A DNA stretch of 64,000 nt from assembly GCF_901538355.1 (NCBI RefSeq), contig NZ_LR593887.1, positions 2,704,920-2,768,919 of the forward strand. The letters are read 5' to 3'. The translations under genes were made by a program, and so were the position numbers. The notes under the pieces are model-generated. The model was not told the DNA's origin and did not search any database. It saw only the letters and a list, made by a program, of their open reading frames with translations. This document shows, piece after piece, positions 49,393-57,574 of the stretch (its first letter is position 1; each line of letters starts with the position of its first letter). This DNA comes from Tuwongella immobilis. Its GTDB lineage: Bacteria; Planctomycetota; Planctomycetia; Gemmatales; Gemmataceae.

Positions 49393-51051
49393 TTGGAAGT
49401 GTCGGGACCGAGCGTGGATATTGAGAACCAGATATCGCGGTCGGTCTCCCCCTCTCCGACAACAGAATCGCGGAATGTGCCCATGATTCGCATGCTGGTC
49501 AACTCATTTGTTCCCGTAAAGCCCTCCGCCATGATGCAGAAGCGGGTGTTGGTTGGTGAATCGGCCGCATTTGAATACACCTATCGGCTTGAAAATGGAA
49601 CGGGGGAACCGTTCACACAACTCCGCATCGTGCACGAACTCCCGGCGAATGTGCGGCTCATCTCCGCATCGGTTCCGGGAAAAATCGACCAGCGACAAAT
49701 CACCTGGAGTTGGGGCACGCTGGCACCGGCGGATTCGGTAGAAGTGCGGGTGGTCGTTGATCCGGGTGCGAATCCGGTGCCGCCTGAAGCGATTCGCTTT
49801 TGGGTGCATCGCGCGGAACCAACGCCGCGACTGGAATCGCAGTTGGAGATTCGCTGGATGGGGCCGCTGCAATCGGGCGTGGGCGAGTCCAATCCCGGCA
49901 CATTGCGCGTCTGGAATCGGGGCTGTGGTTCGGCGGATTCGGTGACGTTGACGGTGCAGGATCCGAAGCATTCGAGCGAGTTTACGATTGATTTGGGCCG
50001 ATTGTCCGCCGGCGAAGCGCGCCATGTGCACTTACCCTTGCCGACGAAGCTACCCGGCGATTATCCGCTGGCCATTCGCTGCCATGTGAATGATCAGTTC
50101 GTTTGGGGGGAGACGCTGCCGTTCGCGGTGGTTGCCCCGCAGCTTGTGCTGGAATGGGAAGGCGAGGCCGCTTTCCGAGTGGGGGAATCCTTTCGCACAG
50201 TGCTGACGATTCGCAATGATGGCAAAGCCACTGCAATCGGCAGTTGGGTCCGGCTGATGCTCCCGGATGCGGTCCGCCTGGTGGAATCTCCGCCCGAGTG
50301 GAATCGGACCAATTCGGCCCCACAATCGTTTTTGCATCGCATGGGCGATCTCTGTCCGAACGAGTCGCGGCGGTTTCGCTTGGAATTCCAAGCGTGCGAG
50401 TTGGGCGATGTCCGTCTCCAAGCGGTGGCGGCCTCGGAACGGACCGATGTGCAAGCGGCCAACTGGATGGGGCGGGCGATGCTCAATCCGCCGGATGGGC
50501 GCATCTCCTCAAGTCTGCTGCAATCGTTGACGACACCGCCGCAAGCGAATGCAACGCCGCAACGCGTTCGCCGAACGATTCCAACCACCGGCGATGCCTA
50601 TCTGCAATTTCGCTTCGGCGGAATGCTTCTGGCGATACCGATGACGCATTTTCTGGCCGTGGTGGTCAATCCCGATTTTTCTCCCGGAACGGTGTCCCGA
50701 CCTGGGTTATTGGGCATCACGCATTGGCGCGGAGAAGTGGTTTCCGTCGTCGATTTGGCATGGGCGTTGGGGATGGAATCCGTCGGCGAAGGCGTCGAAA
50801 GTCCGCGATGGCTGCTCGCGTCAATCGGCGGCGTTCCACAAGCGTGGCCGATCGACCGAACGCAGGGAATCGTGCGCATCGAAGCGGAAACCATTCGCCC
50901 ATTGGCCGATTGGGTCGATTCGCCGATCAATTCCCGCACGCGCGGCATTGCCGAAGTCCAAGGCCAACGCGTGATCCTGCTCGACCCGCAGCAAATCCGT
51001 TTGGTGACGATGGATCCCAGCGAATTTCCACAACCGATTGCCGACGCCTGA
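49393..51051 (+). CDS. DUF11-like repeat protein fused to a CheW-like domain
   Basis: About 552 residues if the TTG at 49393 is used; an ATG at 49483 (MIRMLVNSF) is an alternative start. Residues 50-390 hold beta-sandwich repeats of the DUF11/conserved-repeat type (ENGTGEPFTQLRIVHELPANV, IRNDGKATAIGSWVRLMLPDAV). The last 150 residues resemble CheW (FRFGGMLLAIPMTHFLAVV, LGITHWRGEVVSVVDLAWALG). CheW normally couples receptors to CheA in the cytoplasm; the repeats are usually outside the cell. No chemotaxis genes are nearby. No signal peptide is visible, so a cytosolic place is possible. Confidence 0.7.
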   Translation: MEVSGPSVDIENQISRSVSPSPTTESRNVPMIRMLVNSFVPVKPSAMMQKRVLVGESAAFEYTYRLENGTGEPFTQLRIVHELPANVRLISASVPGKIDQRQITWSWGTLAPADSVEVRVVVDPGANPVPPEAIRFWVHRAEPTPRLESQLEIRWMGPLQSGVGESNPGTLRVWNRGCGSADSVTLTVQDPKHSSEFTIDLGRLSAGEARHVHLPLPTKLPGDYPLAIRCHVNDQFVWGETLPFAVVAPQLVLEWEGEAAFRVGESFRTVLTIRNDGKATAIGSWVRLMLPDAVRLVESPPEWNRTNSAPQSFLHRMGDLCPNESRRFRLEFQACELGDVRLQAVAASERTDVQAANWMGRAMLNPPDGRISSSLLQSLTTPPQANATPQRVRRTIPTTGDAYLQFRFGGMLLAIPMTHFLAVVVNPDFSPGTVSRPGLLGITHWRGEVVSVVDLAWALGMESVGEGVESPRWLLASIGGVPQAWPIDRTQGIVRIEAETIRPLADWVDSPINSRTRGIAEVQGQRVILLDPQQIRLVTMDPSEFPQPIADA

Positions 51052-51070
51052 ACGGAAATTCGGTTCGGTT

Positions 51071-51115
51071 TCCGAACGATCGGATCATCTGTCGAAGAGA
51101 TCGTTCGGATGTTTT
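51071..51115 (+). terminator. Terminator after the CheW-fusion gene
   Basis: Perfect 11-bp stem TCCGAACGATC (51071-51081) / GATCGTTCGGA (51099-51109) with a 17-base loop and TGTTTT following. It lies 20 bases after the stop. Confidence 0.7.
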
Positions 51116-51271
51116 CGGCTTGATGCTTGCAATTCGGAATTCTGCCAGTCACAATCAATTCAGACGATCGATCCGCCATAACGCCCGCCGGGTTTTGACG
51201 ATCTCCTTCTCGCACGGATTCTTCTCGCCAACGACACGATGCGAGCGGAGCGACTCTTGGGGAAAGTATTC

Positions 51272-52738
51272 ATGAAGCGATTCGCTCTCCTGCTGCTGAG
51301 TTTGGGGTGGCTGGTTTCGGACATCGGTGTGGCCAGCGCCGCCGATGCTCCCAGCAAACCACCCACCGCGATCAGCTACTTCAAACAGATTCGCCCGATT
51401 TTTCTGCAGCATTGCCTGGGATGCCACCAGCCCGCGAAACCGCTGGGCGGTTACATCATGACCAGTTATGCCGATCTTCTGAAAGTCGGAGATCGGGAGA
51501 AGCCGGGAGTGGTGCCCAAGCATCCAGAAAAAAGTTTTCTGATGGAGCAAATCCAACTGGTGAACGGCAAAGCCGAGATGCCGAAGAATCGCGATGCGCT
51601 CAGCGAATCGCAAATTCAACTGGTGCGGGATTGGATCGCTCAGGGGGCAATTGATGACACGCCGCCGGGTGGTGGCAGCACGCTCATCGATCAGGAACAT
51701 CCGCCGGTGTATCGATTGCCACCGGTCATCACCGCGCTTTCGTATTCGCCGGATAATCAACTGCTCGCGATTTCCGGGTACCATGAAGTTCTGGTGCATC
51801 GGGCCGATGGGTCGGAATTGGTCGCCCGATTGGTGGGGCTGGCGGAACGGGTGCAATCGCTGGCGTTTTCTCCGGATGGAAAGTGGCTCGCAGTTGCGGG
51901 CGGATCACCGGGCCGTTTCGGGGAAATCCAAATCTGGGATGTGGCGAAGAAACGATTGAAACTCTCGGTCAATTTGACCTTCGATACGCTCTACGGTTTG
52001 TCATGGTCGCATGATGGCACCCGGGTTGCGGTCGGCTGTGGCGACAACACGGTGCGCGCAATTGATGTGACCTCTGGCAAACAAGTGTTGCAGCAAGGTG
52101 CCCACGGCGATTGGGTGCTGGGGACGGCCTTTTCGGTCGATTCGGAATTTCTCATTTCCGTCAGTCGAGATCGTTCGGTGAAGTTGACCGAAGTGCCCAC
52201 CCAGCGATTCGTGGATAACATCACGAGCATCACGCCGGGCGCGCTCAAGGGCGGGTTGTCTGCCGTCGATCGGCGTCCGCAAACGACGAAGAAGATGTCG
52301 AAGGTTCCGCCAGATGCCGGCAATGCGACGCCGAAGGTGTATGACGAAGTCGTCATTGGCGGTTCGGACGGCACGCCACGCTTGTACAAGATTCACCGGG
52401 AGCAGAAGCGCGAAATCGGCGACGATGCGAATAAGGTCCGCGAATATGCACAAATGCCGGGGCGAATCTATGCCTTGGCGTTCGTCGCGGATGGTGCCTG
52501 GTTCGCCGCTGGTGCCAGCTTGGATGGGCAGGGCGAAGTGCGGGTATACGAAACCGAAACCGCTAAGCAAATTTCGAAATTCGAAGCGATTCCGTGCGGG
52601 ATCTACGCGCTGGCCGTTCGCAAGGATGGGGCTGCGGTCGCTTCAGCGGGGTTCGATGGCCAAGTTCGCTTGCACGATCCCAAGACTGGCAAACTGATCA
52701 AGGTGTTTACCCCGGTTCCATTGGCAAACTCGAAATAA
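51272..52738 (+). CDS. Planctomycete cytochrome c-like/WD40 protein
   Basis: A 488-residue exported protein. Signal peptide MKRFALLLLSLGWLVSDIGVASA. The PSCyt1-type domain has a haem-binding CLGCH (48-52) and the family context RPIFLQHCLGC...GG. It is followed by WD40-type repeats from about residue 145 (ALSYSPDNQLLAISGYHEV, SLAFSPDGKWLAVAGGSPG, GLSWSHDGTRVAVGCGDNTVRAIDV). Sits 48 bases before a DUF1549/1553 gene and is probably co-transcribed with it. Confidence 0.85.
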   Translation: MKRFALLLLSLGWLVSDIGVASAADAPSKPPTAISYFKQIRPIFLQHCLGCHQPAKPLGGYIMTSYADLLKVGDREKPGVVPKHPEKSFLMEQIQLVNGKAEMPKNRDALSESQIQLVRDWIAQGAIDDTPPGGGSTLIDQEHPPVYRLPPVITALSYSPDNQLLAISGYHEVLVHRADGSELVARLVGLAERVQSLAFSPDGKWLAVAGGSPGRFGEIQIWDVAKKRLKLSVNLTFDTLYGLSWSHDGTRVAVGCGDNTVRAIDVTSGKQVLQQGAHGDWVLGTAFSVDSEFLISVSRDRSVKLTEVPTQRFVDNITSITPGALKGGLSAVDRRPQTTKKMSKVPPDAGNATPKVYDEVVIGGSDGTPRLYKIHREQKREIGDDANKVREYAQMPGRIYALAFVADGAWFAAGASLDGQGEVRVYETETAKQISKFEAIPCGIYALAVRKDGAAVASAGFDGQVRLHDPKTGKLIKVFTPVPLANSK

Positions 52739-52786
52739 TTCGCGGCGTTTGAATCGACCGCCTCTCCCGATTTTGGAGGTTCTGCA

Positions 52787-55700
52787 ATGCCGAGACATTC
52801 GTTCGGTTCGCGTGGAGCGGTGACGCTTGCGCTCTGTTTGCTGCTGGCTTGGAACGTCAGCGCCCAGGAAACCCCACCTGCGGGGCTGAAGATCGTCAAA
52901 CTCGACGTGCGTCCGACCGCAGTCGAACTGAAGAATCCGTTTGCCGCCGCTCAATTGTTGGTGACCGCAACGACCGACACTGGCGAAGCATTCGACGCCA
53001 CGCGCATGGTGAAGTGGACTGCGCCGCAATCGCTGATTCAGCTCAATGCCAATGGCATGATCCGTCCGGTGGCGGATGGCGCGGGCAAACTGACGGCTGC
53101 GCTCGCGGGGCAATCGGTGGAAATTCCGGTGGCCGTCAGTGGTCTCAAGGCGGGCTACGATGTCGGATTCATCCGCGACGTGCAGCCGGCCATGTCCAAA
53201 ATGGGCTGCAATCAAGGCACCTGCCATGGGTCGCTCGATGGCAAGAACGGGTTCAAATTATCGCTGCGTGGGTATGACCCCATCTACGATTATCGTGCGT
53301 TGACGGATGATCTCGAAGGCCGCCGCTTCAACCGGGTCGATCCGGATGTGTCGTTGATGCTGCTCAAGCCCGCAGGGATTGTGCCGCATGTCGGCGGGGT
53401 GCTCTGCCAACCGGGTGAGCCGTATTACGAGTTGCTCAAAGCCTGGATCGCGCAAGGGGTGAAGTACGACGAAAAAGCCCCGCGCGTGACGAAAATCGAA
53501 GTCTTTCCGCAAGGGCCAATCGTTCCGGTGATCGGATTGAAGCAGCAGTTCGCCATTCTTGCCAGCTATACCGATGGCACGATGCGTGATGTGACGGCCG
53601 ATGCGTTCATCGAATCGAGCAACACCGAAGTGGCCACCGTCGATAAAACTGGATTGGTTACCACCGTTCGCCGCGGTGAAGCCACGATGTTGGCCCGTTA
53701 TGAAGGCGCGTACTCCGCGAGCACGCTGATTGTCATGGGCGACCGCAAGGGGTTCACCTGGAACAATCCGCCGCAGCAAAATTGGATTGATGGCTTGGTG
53801 TACGACAAACTCCGCAAGGTGAAAGTCCTGCCCAGCGACCTCTGCGACGATGCCACATTCATCCGCCGCGTGATGCTGGATCTGACCGGGTTGCCGCCCA
53901 CTCCGGAAGAAGTGACGGCGTTTCTGGCGGATTCGCGGCCCACGCAGGTGAAGCGCGATGAACTCATCGATAAGCTCGTGGGGAGCGATGGGTTTATCGA
54001 ATTGTGGACGAATAAATGGGCAGATCTGCTGCAAGTGAATCGCAAATTCCTGGGTGATCCGGGTGCGACGGCGTTGCGGGCGTGGATTCGCAATGCGGTC
54101 GCTACGAATATGCCGTATGACCAGTTTGCGAGTGCGATTCTGACCGGCAGCGGTTCAACCGTGGAGAATCCGCCGGCAGCGTATTACAAGATTCTCCGCA
54201 CTCCGGATTTGGTGATGGAAAACACCACGCAGTTGTTCCTGGCGGTGCGGTTCAACTGCAACAAGTGCCACGATCACCCGTTCGAGCGTTGGACTCAGGA
54301 TCAGTATTATCACCTGACGGCGTACTTTGCCCAAATCGATCGCAAGGAAGACCCCAAATACAAGGGGCAACGCATTGGGGGCAGTGCGGTCGAAGGGGCG
54401 GTGCCGCTGGTCGAAGTCATCGCCGATGCCAAGGGTGGCGAGGTGAAGCATGATCGAACAGGGGCGGTTGCTCCGCCGAAATTCCCGTTCGAACATTCCG
54501 ACTTAGCCCCAGCGACGGCATCGCGTCGCGTCCAACTGGCGAAGTGGATCACCAGCAAGCAAAACCCTTACTTTGCAACCAGTTATGTGAATCGGCTCTG
54601 GAGTTACCTGCTGGGCGTGGGGTTGATCGAACCGATTGACGATATCCGGGCTGGGAATCCGCCGACGAACCCGCAGTTGCTGGCACGATTGACCGAAGAT
54701 TTCGTGGCCAGCGGCTTCAACACGCAGCACCTGGTGAAGCTCATCTGCAAGAGCCGCACCTACCAATTGGCAGTCGAGACCAATCGCTGGAACGAAGGCG
54801 ATGATCTGAACTACTCGCATGCGATTGCCCGCCGATTGCCTGCGGAAGTGCTGTACGATGCCATCCACAAGGCGACGGGGGCCACGTCCCGATTGCCGGG
54901 CGGAATGCGGGCCGCACAATTGGTCGATTCCAATGTGCCGGTGCCGGGCGGATTTTTGGAATTGTTCGGCAAACCGGTGCGGGAATCCGCCTGTGAATGC
55001 GAACGCAGCACTGGCGTGATGCTCGGACCAGTCTTGGCCATGGTCAATGGGCCGGTGGTGGCGGATGCGATTCGAGATCCGAATAATCGAATTGCGAAGC
55101 TGGTTGCAACCACGCCCGATGATGCGAAGCTGGCCGAGGCTCTGTTCCTGGCGATCCTGAATCGCAAACCCACCGACGCCGAGAAGGCTGCCACCATCGA
55201 CGCGATTCAAGGGGGCAAACCCGAATTCGAGCGCATGATGGCCGAATTCAACGCCAAGAAAGATGTCTTCACGAAGTACGAACAAGCCCTGGATGCGAAG
55301 CAGGCCGCTTGGGAAGCCAATCTCAAGCAGACGCCGACCTGGAATCCGCTCAAGCCGAAATCGGCGAATGCCGGGAAGGGCGGCGCAACACTGACCGTGG
55401 AGCCGGATGGTGCCGTGTTTGCCACCGAAGCCAATCCGACGCCGTCGATTTATACGATCGTGTTGCCTACCGATGCTCGCAAAATCACGGGGATTCGCCT
55501 GGATGCGCTCAGCGATGATCGCCTTCCGTCGAAGGGGCCGGGACGTGCGCCCAACGGCAATTTCGTGCTCAACGAGTTTAGCGTGTCGGTCGCCCCGGCC
55601 AAAGATCCCAAGGCGATTCGCAAATTGGCTCTGAAGGATGCGCAAGCGACCTTCTCGCAGGATTCGTTCCCCGTCAAGAATGCGATTGATGGGAATAACG

Positions 55701-56116
55701 GCACGGGGTGGGCCATTTCGCCGCAGTTGGGTCAGACCCAATCGGCGATGTTTGTGCTCAGCCAACCCGAGGCTGGATTCGACGGCGGCACGTTACTGAC
55801 GATCAAATTGGAACAGCGGTACAACGGGAAGGAGCACAATCTGGGTAAATTCCGGATTAGCTTCACGACCGACGACCAACCGCGATTGGCCGAGGGGCTG
55901 GCGGAAGACCTTCGCCAAGTGTTGAACACTCCGATCGAAAAGCGAACGCCTCAGCAGAAGGCCAAGCTGCAAGCCATGCACCGGGCCACCGATGCAGAAT
56001 ATGCCCGACTGCGTGGTACGCTCAACGATGTCCCGCCCGCCAGTGCCCGACTTGTCGGTGCGCAGGATGTGGCGTGGGCACTGGTGAATAGCCCGGCGTT
56101 TATGTTCAACCATTGA
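52787..56116 (+). CDS. DUF1549/DUF1553 exported protein with haem-type motifs
   Basis: A 1109-residue protein with a signal peptide (MPRHSFGSRGAVTLALCLLLAWNVSAQ). It has Ig-like/BIG2 segments around residues 35-120 and 235-320 (DGTMRDVTADAFIESSNTEVA). The N-terminal CNQGTCH (141-147) has an unusual four-residue spacing. The DUF1549 domain follows (WIDGLVYDKLRKVKVLPSDLCDDATFIRRVMLDLTGLPPTPEEV in outline) with CNKCHDHPFERW near residue 490. The DUF1553 domain is C-terminal (TSYVNRLWSYLLGVGLIEPIDDIRAGNPPTNPQLLARL in outline). The families form planctomycete gene pairs of unknown function; a redox or cell-surface role is inferred. Confidence 0.88.
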   Translation: MPRHSFGSRGAVTLALCLLLAWNVSAQETPPAGLKIVKLDVRPTAVELKNPFAAAQLLVTATTDTGEAFDATRMVKWTAPQSLIQLNANGMIRPVADGAGKLTAALAGQSVEIPVAVSGLKAGYDVGFIRDVQPAMSKMGCNQGTCHGSLDGKNGFKLSLRGYDPIYDYRALTDDLEGRRFNRVDPDVSLMLLKPAGIVPHVGGVLCQPGEPYYELLKAWIAQGVKYDEKAPRVTKIEVFPQGPIVPVIGLKQQFAILASYTDGTMRDVTADAFIESSNTEVATVDKTGLVTTVRRGEATMLARYEGAYSASTLIVMGDRKGFTWNNPPQQNWIDGLVYDKLRKVKVLPSDLCDDATFIRRVMLDLTGLPPTPEEVTAFLADSRPTQVKRDELIDKLVGSDGFIELWTNKWADLLQVNRKFLGDPGATALRAWIRNAVATNMPYDQFASAILTGSGSTVENPPAAYYKILRTPDLVMENTTQLFLAVRFNCNKCHDHPFERWTQDQYYHLTAYFAQIDRKEDPKYKGQRIGGSAVEGAVPLVEVIADAKGGEVKHDRTGAVAPPKFPFEHSDLAPATASRRVQLAKWITSKQNPYFATSYVNRLWSYLLGVGLIEPIDDIRAGNPPTNPQLLARLTEDFVASGFNTQHLVKLICKSRTYQLAVETNRWNEGDDLNYSHAIARRLPAEVLYDAIHKATGATSRLPGGMRAAQLVDSNVPVPGGFLELFGKPVRESACECERSTGVMLGPVLAMVNGPVVADAIRDPNNRIAKLVATTPDDAKLAEALFLAILNRKPTDAEKAATIDAIQGGKPEFERMMAEFNAKKDVFTKYEQALDAKQAAWEANLKQTPTWNPLKPKSANAGKGGATLTVEPDGAVFATEANPTPSIYTIVLPTDARKITGIRLDALSDDRLPSKGPGRAPNGNFVLNEFSVSVAPAKDPKAIRKLALKDAQATFSQDSFPVKNAIDGNNGTGWAISPQLGQTQSAMFVLSQPEAGFDGGTLLTIKLEQRYNGKEHNLGKFRISFTTDDQPRLAEGLAEDLRQVLNTPIEKRTPQQKAKLQAMHRATDAEYARLRGTLNDVPPASARLVGAQDVAWALVNSPAFMFNH

Positions 56117-56150
56117 TCCGAATTCGCTCCGCGATCGGATTCGCAATCTC

Positions 56151-56194
56151 GCAACCGATGCATCCGGAATTCTGGGGCATCGGTTGCTTCATTT
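56151..56194. terminator. Shared terminator between convergent genes
   Basis: Perfect 11-bp stem GCAACCGATGC (56151-56161) / GCATCGGTTGC (56177-56187), followed by TTCATTT. Located between the DUF1553 gene (+) and the MfnB-like gene (-); its right arm abuts the latter's stop. Confidence 0.7.
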
Positions 56195-56914
56195 CGGCGG
56201 TTCTTTCGCATGAACGGCATCGACCCAATCCCGAAGTCGCTGCGGATCGAGTCCATCGTTCCGATTGGCAGAATGGCAGACCGCTCCCCGCACGGCAATC
56301 CAATCCGGTCGAAGTGACCGCAACGTCGGCAGCATCTCCCAACGAAGCGACCCCGCCAGCGCGATGGCGATTCCGGCGTCTTGCAGTGGCTGCATCCAGG
56401 ATGCCAATTCCGCAGGTGCGAACCAGTCGAACAATGTGGAGCCGTCTTTGCCCCAGGTATCCACCAGGACGACGCGGAATTGCTGGTCGATCGCAAATTG
56501 TTGCAACCATTGCGGACACGGGGCGTTGGCGCGTTGCCAATCGGCGTAGGCGACCGCCACACTTCGCGGTGGGGTGGAGGGTGCCTGAGTCGATTTTGGT
56601 AAGCGCGGGTGAGGTGGGGCCAACTCTGCGGAGTGTCCCAAACCCGATGGTCCCCATTTGATCCAAGCAATCGGTAATCGTTCGATGGTGTGTTGCCAAT
56701 CGGTTTGTGCCGGCGAATCGATCCACTCGCCAGCGGCAACGCTGACCGGGGTGCGATTGGCGACCACTTCGAAAATCGAACGAATAGTCTGCTCCGTTGC
56801 GGCACCAAGCGATCCCTGGGTGGTGTCCTTTACATCGATCAAATCGACACCGGCACGCACGGCCATTTCAGCTTCGCTTGCCGACTGCACACTGACCAAT
56901 AACCGCATACTCAT
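56189..56914 (-). CDS. MfnB-like (5-formylfuran-3-yl)methyl phosphate synthase
   Basis: A 241-residue TIM-barrel protein of the DUF556/MfnB family. MfnB in methanogens makes the furan precursor of methanofuran from glyceraldehyde-3-phosphate. Planctomycetes and methylotrophs use the H4MPT/methanofuran C1 route, in which this family occurs. The signature LLVSVQSASEAEMAVRAG and DLIDVKDTTQGSLGAA is clear; K29 matches the Schiff-base lysine. A second family-type motif is VDTWGKDGSTLFDW. The stop overlaps nothing; its start overlaps the stop of the ASCH gene (ATGA). Confidence 0.82.
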   Translation of the reverse strand: MSMRLLVSVQSASEAEMAVRAGVDLIDVKDTTQGSLGAATEQTIRSIFEVVANRTPVSVAAGEWIDSPAQTDWQHTIERLPIAWIKWGPSGLGHSAELAPPHPRLPKSTQAPSTPPRSVAVAYADWQRANAPCPQWLQQFAIDQQFRVVLVDTWGKDGSTLFDWFAPAELASWMQPLQDAGIAIALAGSLRWEMLPTLRSLRPDWIAVRGAVCHSANRNDGLDPQRLRDWVDAVHAKEPPK

Positions 56915-57324
56915 TCCGGTGTCTCAGTTGGAACGCGAAAGAACCCCGTATTCCCCTTCCATTTCCGAAATGGCAAGGGAGTCGGTTCCGCCAAGATGAA
57001 TCCATATCGTGGCGGATCGTAATTTTCGAGAGGATTGAGATGCTTGGGCTGATCTGCCTCAAATTCGGCGATACTGCGGTACGCTCGACAGTCCGTAATC
57101 ACGACGGAGCCAATGATTCCGCCACGATGAATGGTATGCGGGCGAATGCTGTCCGTCACATGTCGCCAGGGGCCGGGATCGGTGACGGCGATGCTGGAAG
57201 CGTGAATGAAGATCCGTCCGCTCTTTGTCGTCGGCCACGAACGAATTTCGATCGATTTGACGCCAGCAAGGATCAAACCTGCCCATGGTTGTCGGACCGA
57301 CAAAGTGTAGAGAGTTTCGGGCAT
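56911..57324 (-). CDS. ASCH domain protein
   Basis: 137 residues made up of one ASCH (PUA-like) domain. The signature is LSVRQPWAGLILAGVKSIEIRSW, followed by GRIFIHAS and the C-terminal RYGFILAEPTPLP. ASCH domains bind RNA or modified nucleotides, and some hydrolyse N4-acetylcytidine. It is the upstream partner of the MfnB-like gene with a 4-base overlap. The ligand is not known. Confidence 0.85.
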   Translation of the reverse strand: MPETLYTLSVRQPWAGLILAGVKSIEIRSWPTTKSGRIFIHASSIAVTDPGPWRHVTDSIRPHTIHRGGIIGSVVITDCRAYRSIAEFEADQPKHLNPLENYDPPRYGFILAEPTPLPFRKWKGNTGFFRVPTETPE

Positions 57325-57574
57325 CGTGGCGGTCTCGTCAGAATAGTCGCAGAAGCGATCGATCTCCGATCAATATCCCAATCGATAGACAGAATTGATG
57401 GCTAATCAAAAAATATCCTTCTCGGCAATTCCAAATTCCGAATTTACAGCAACTTAGGGGTGAACAGGCTTGCAACGGCGTGGGGGACTTGTCAAGATAG
57501 ACCATCCCGATTAGGATTGTGCCCATTCTCCCCCTAAAGAATGCGCCAATCGATTCCGACGGATTTGGGTTGGC

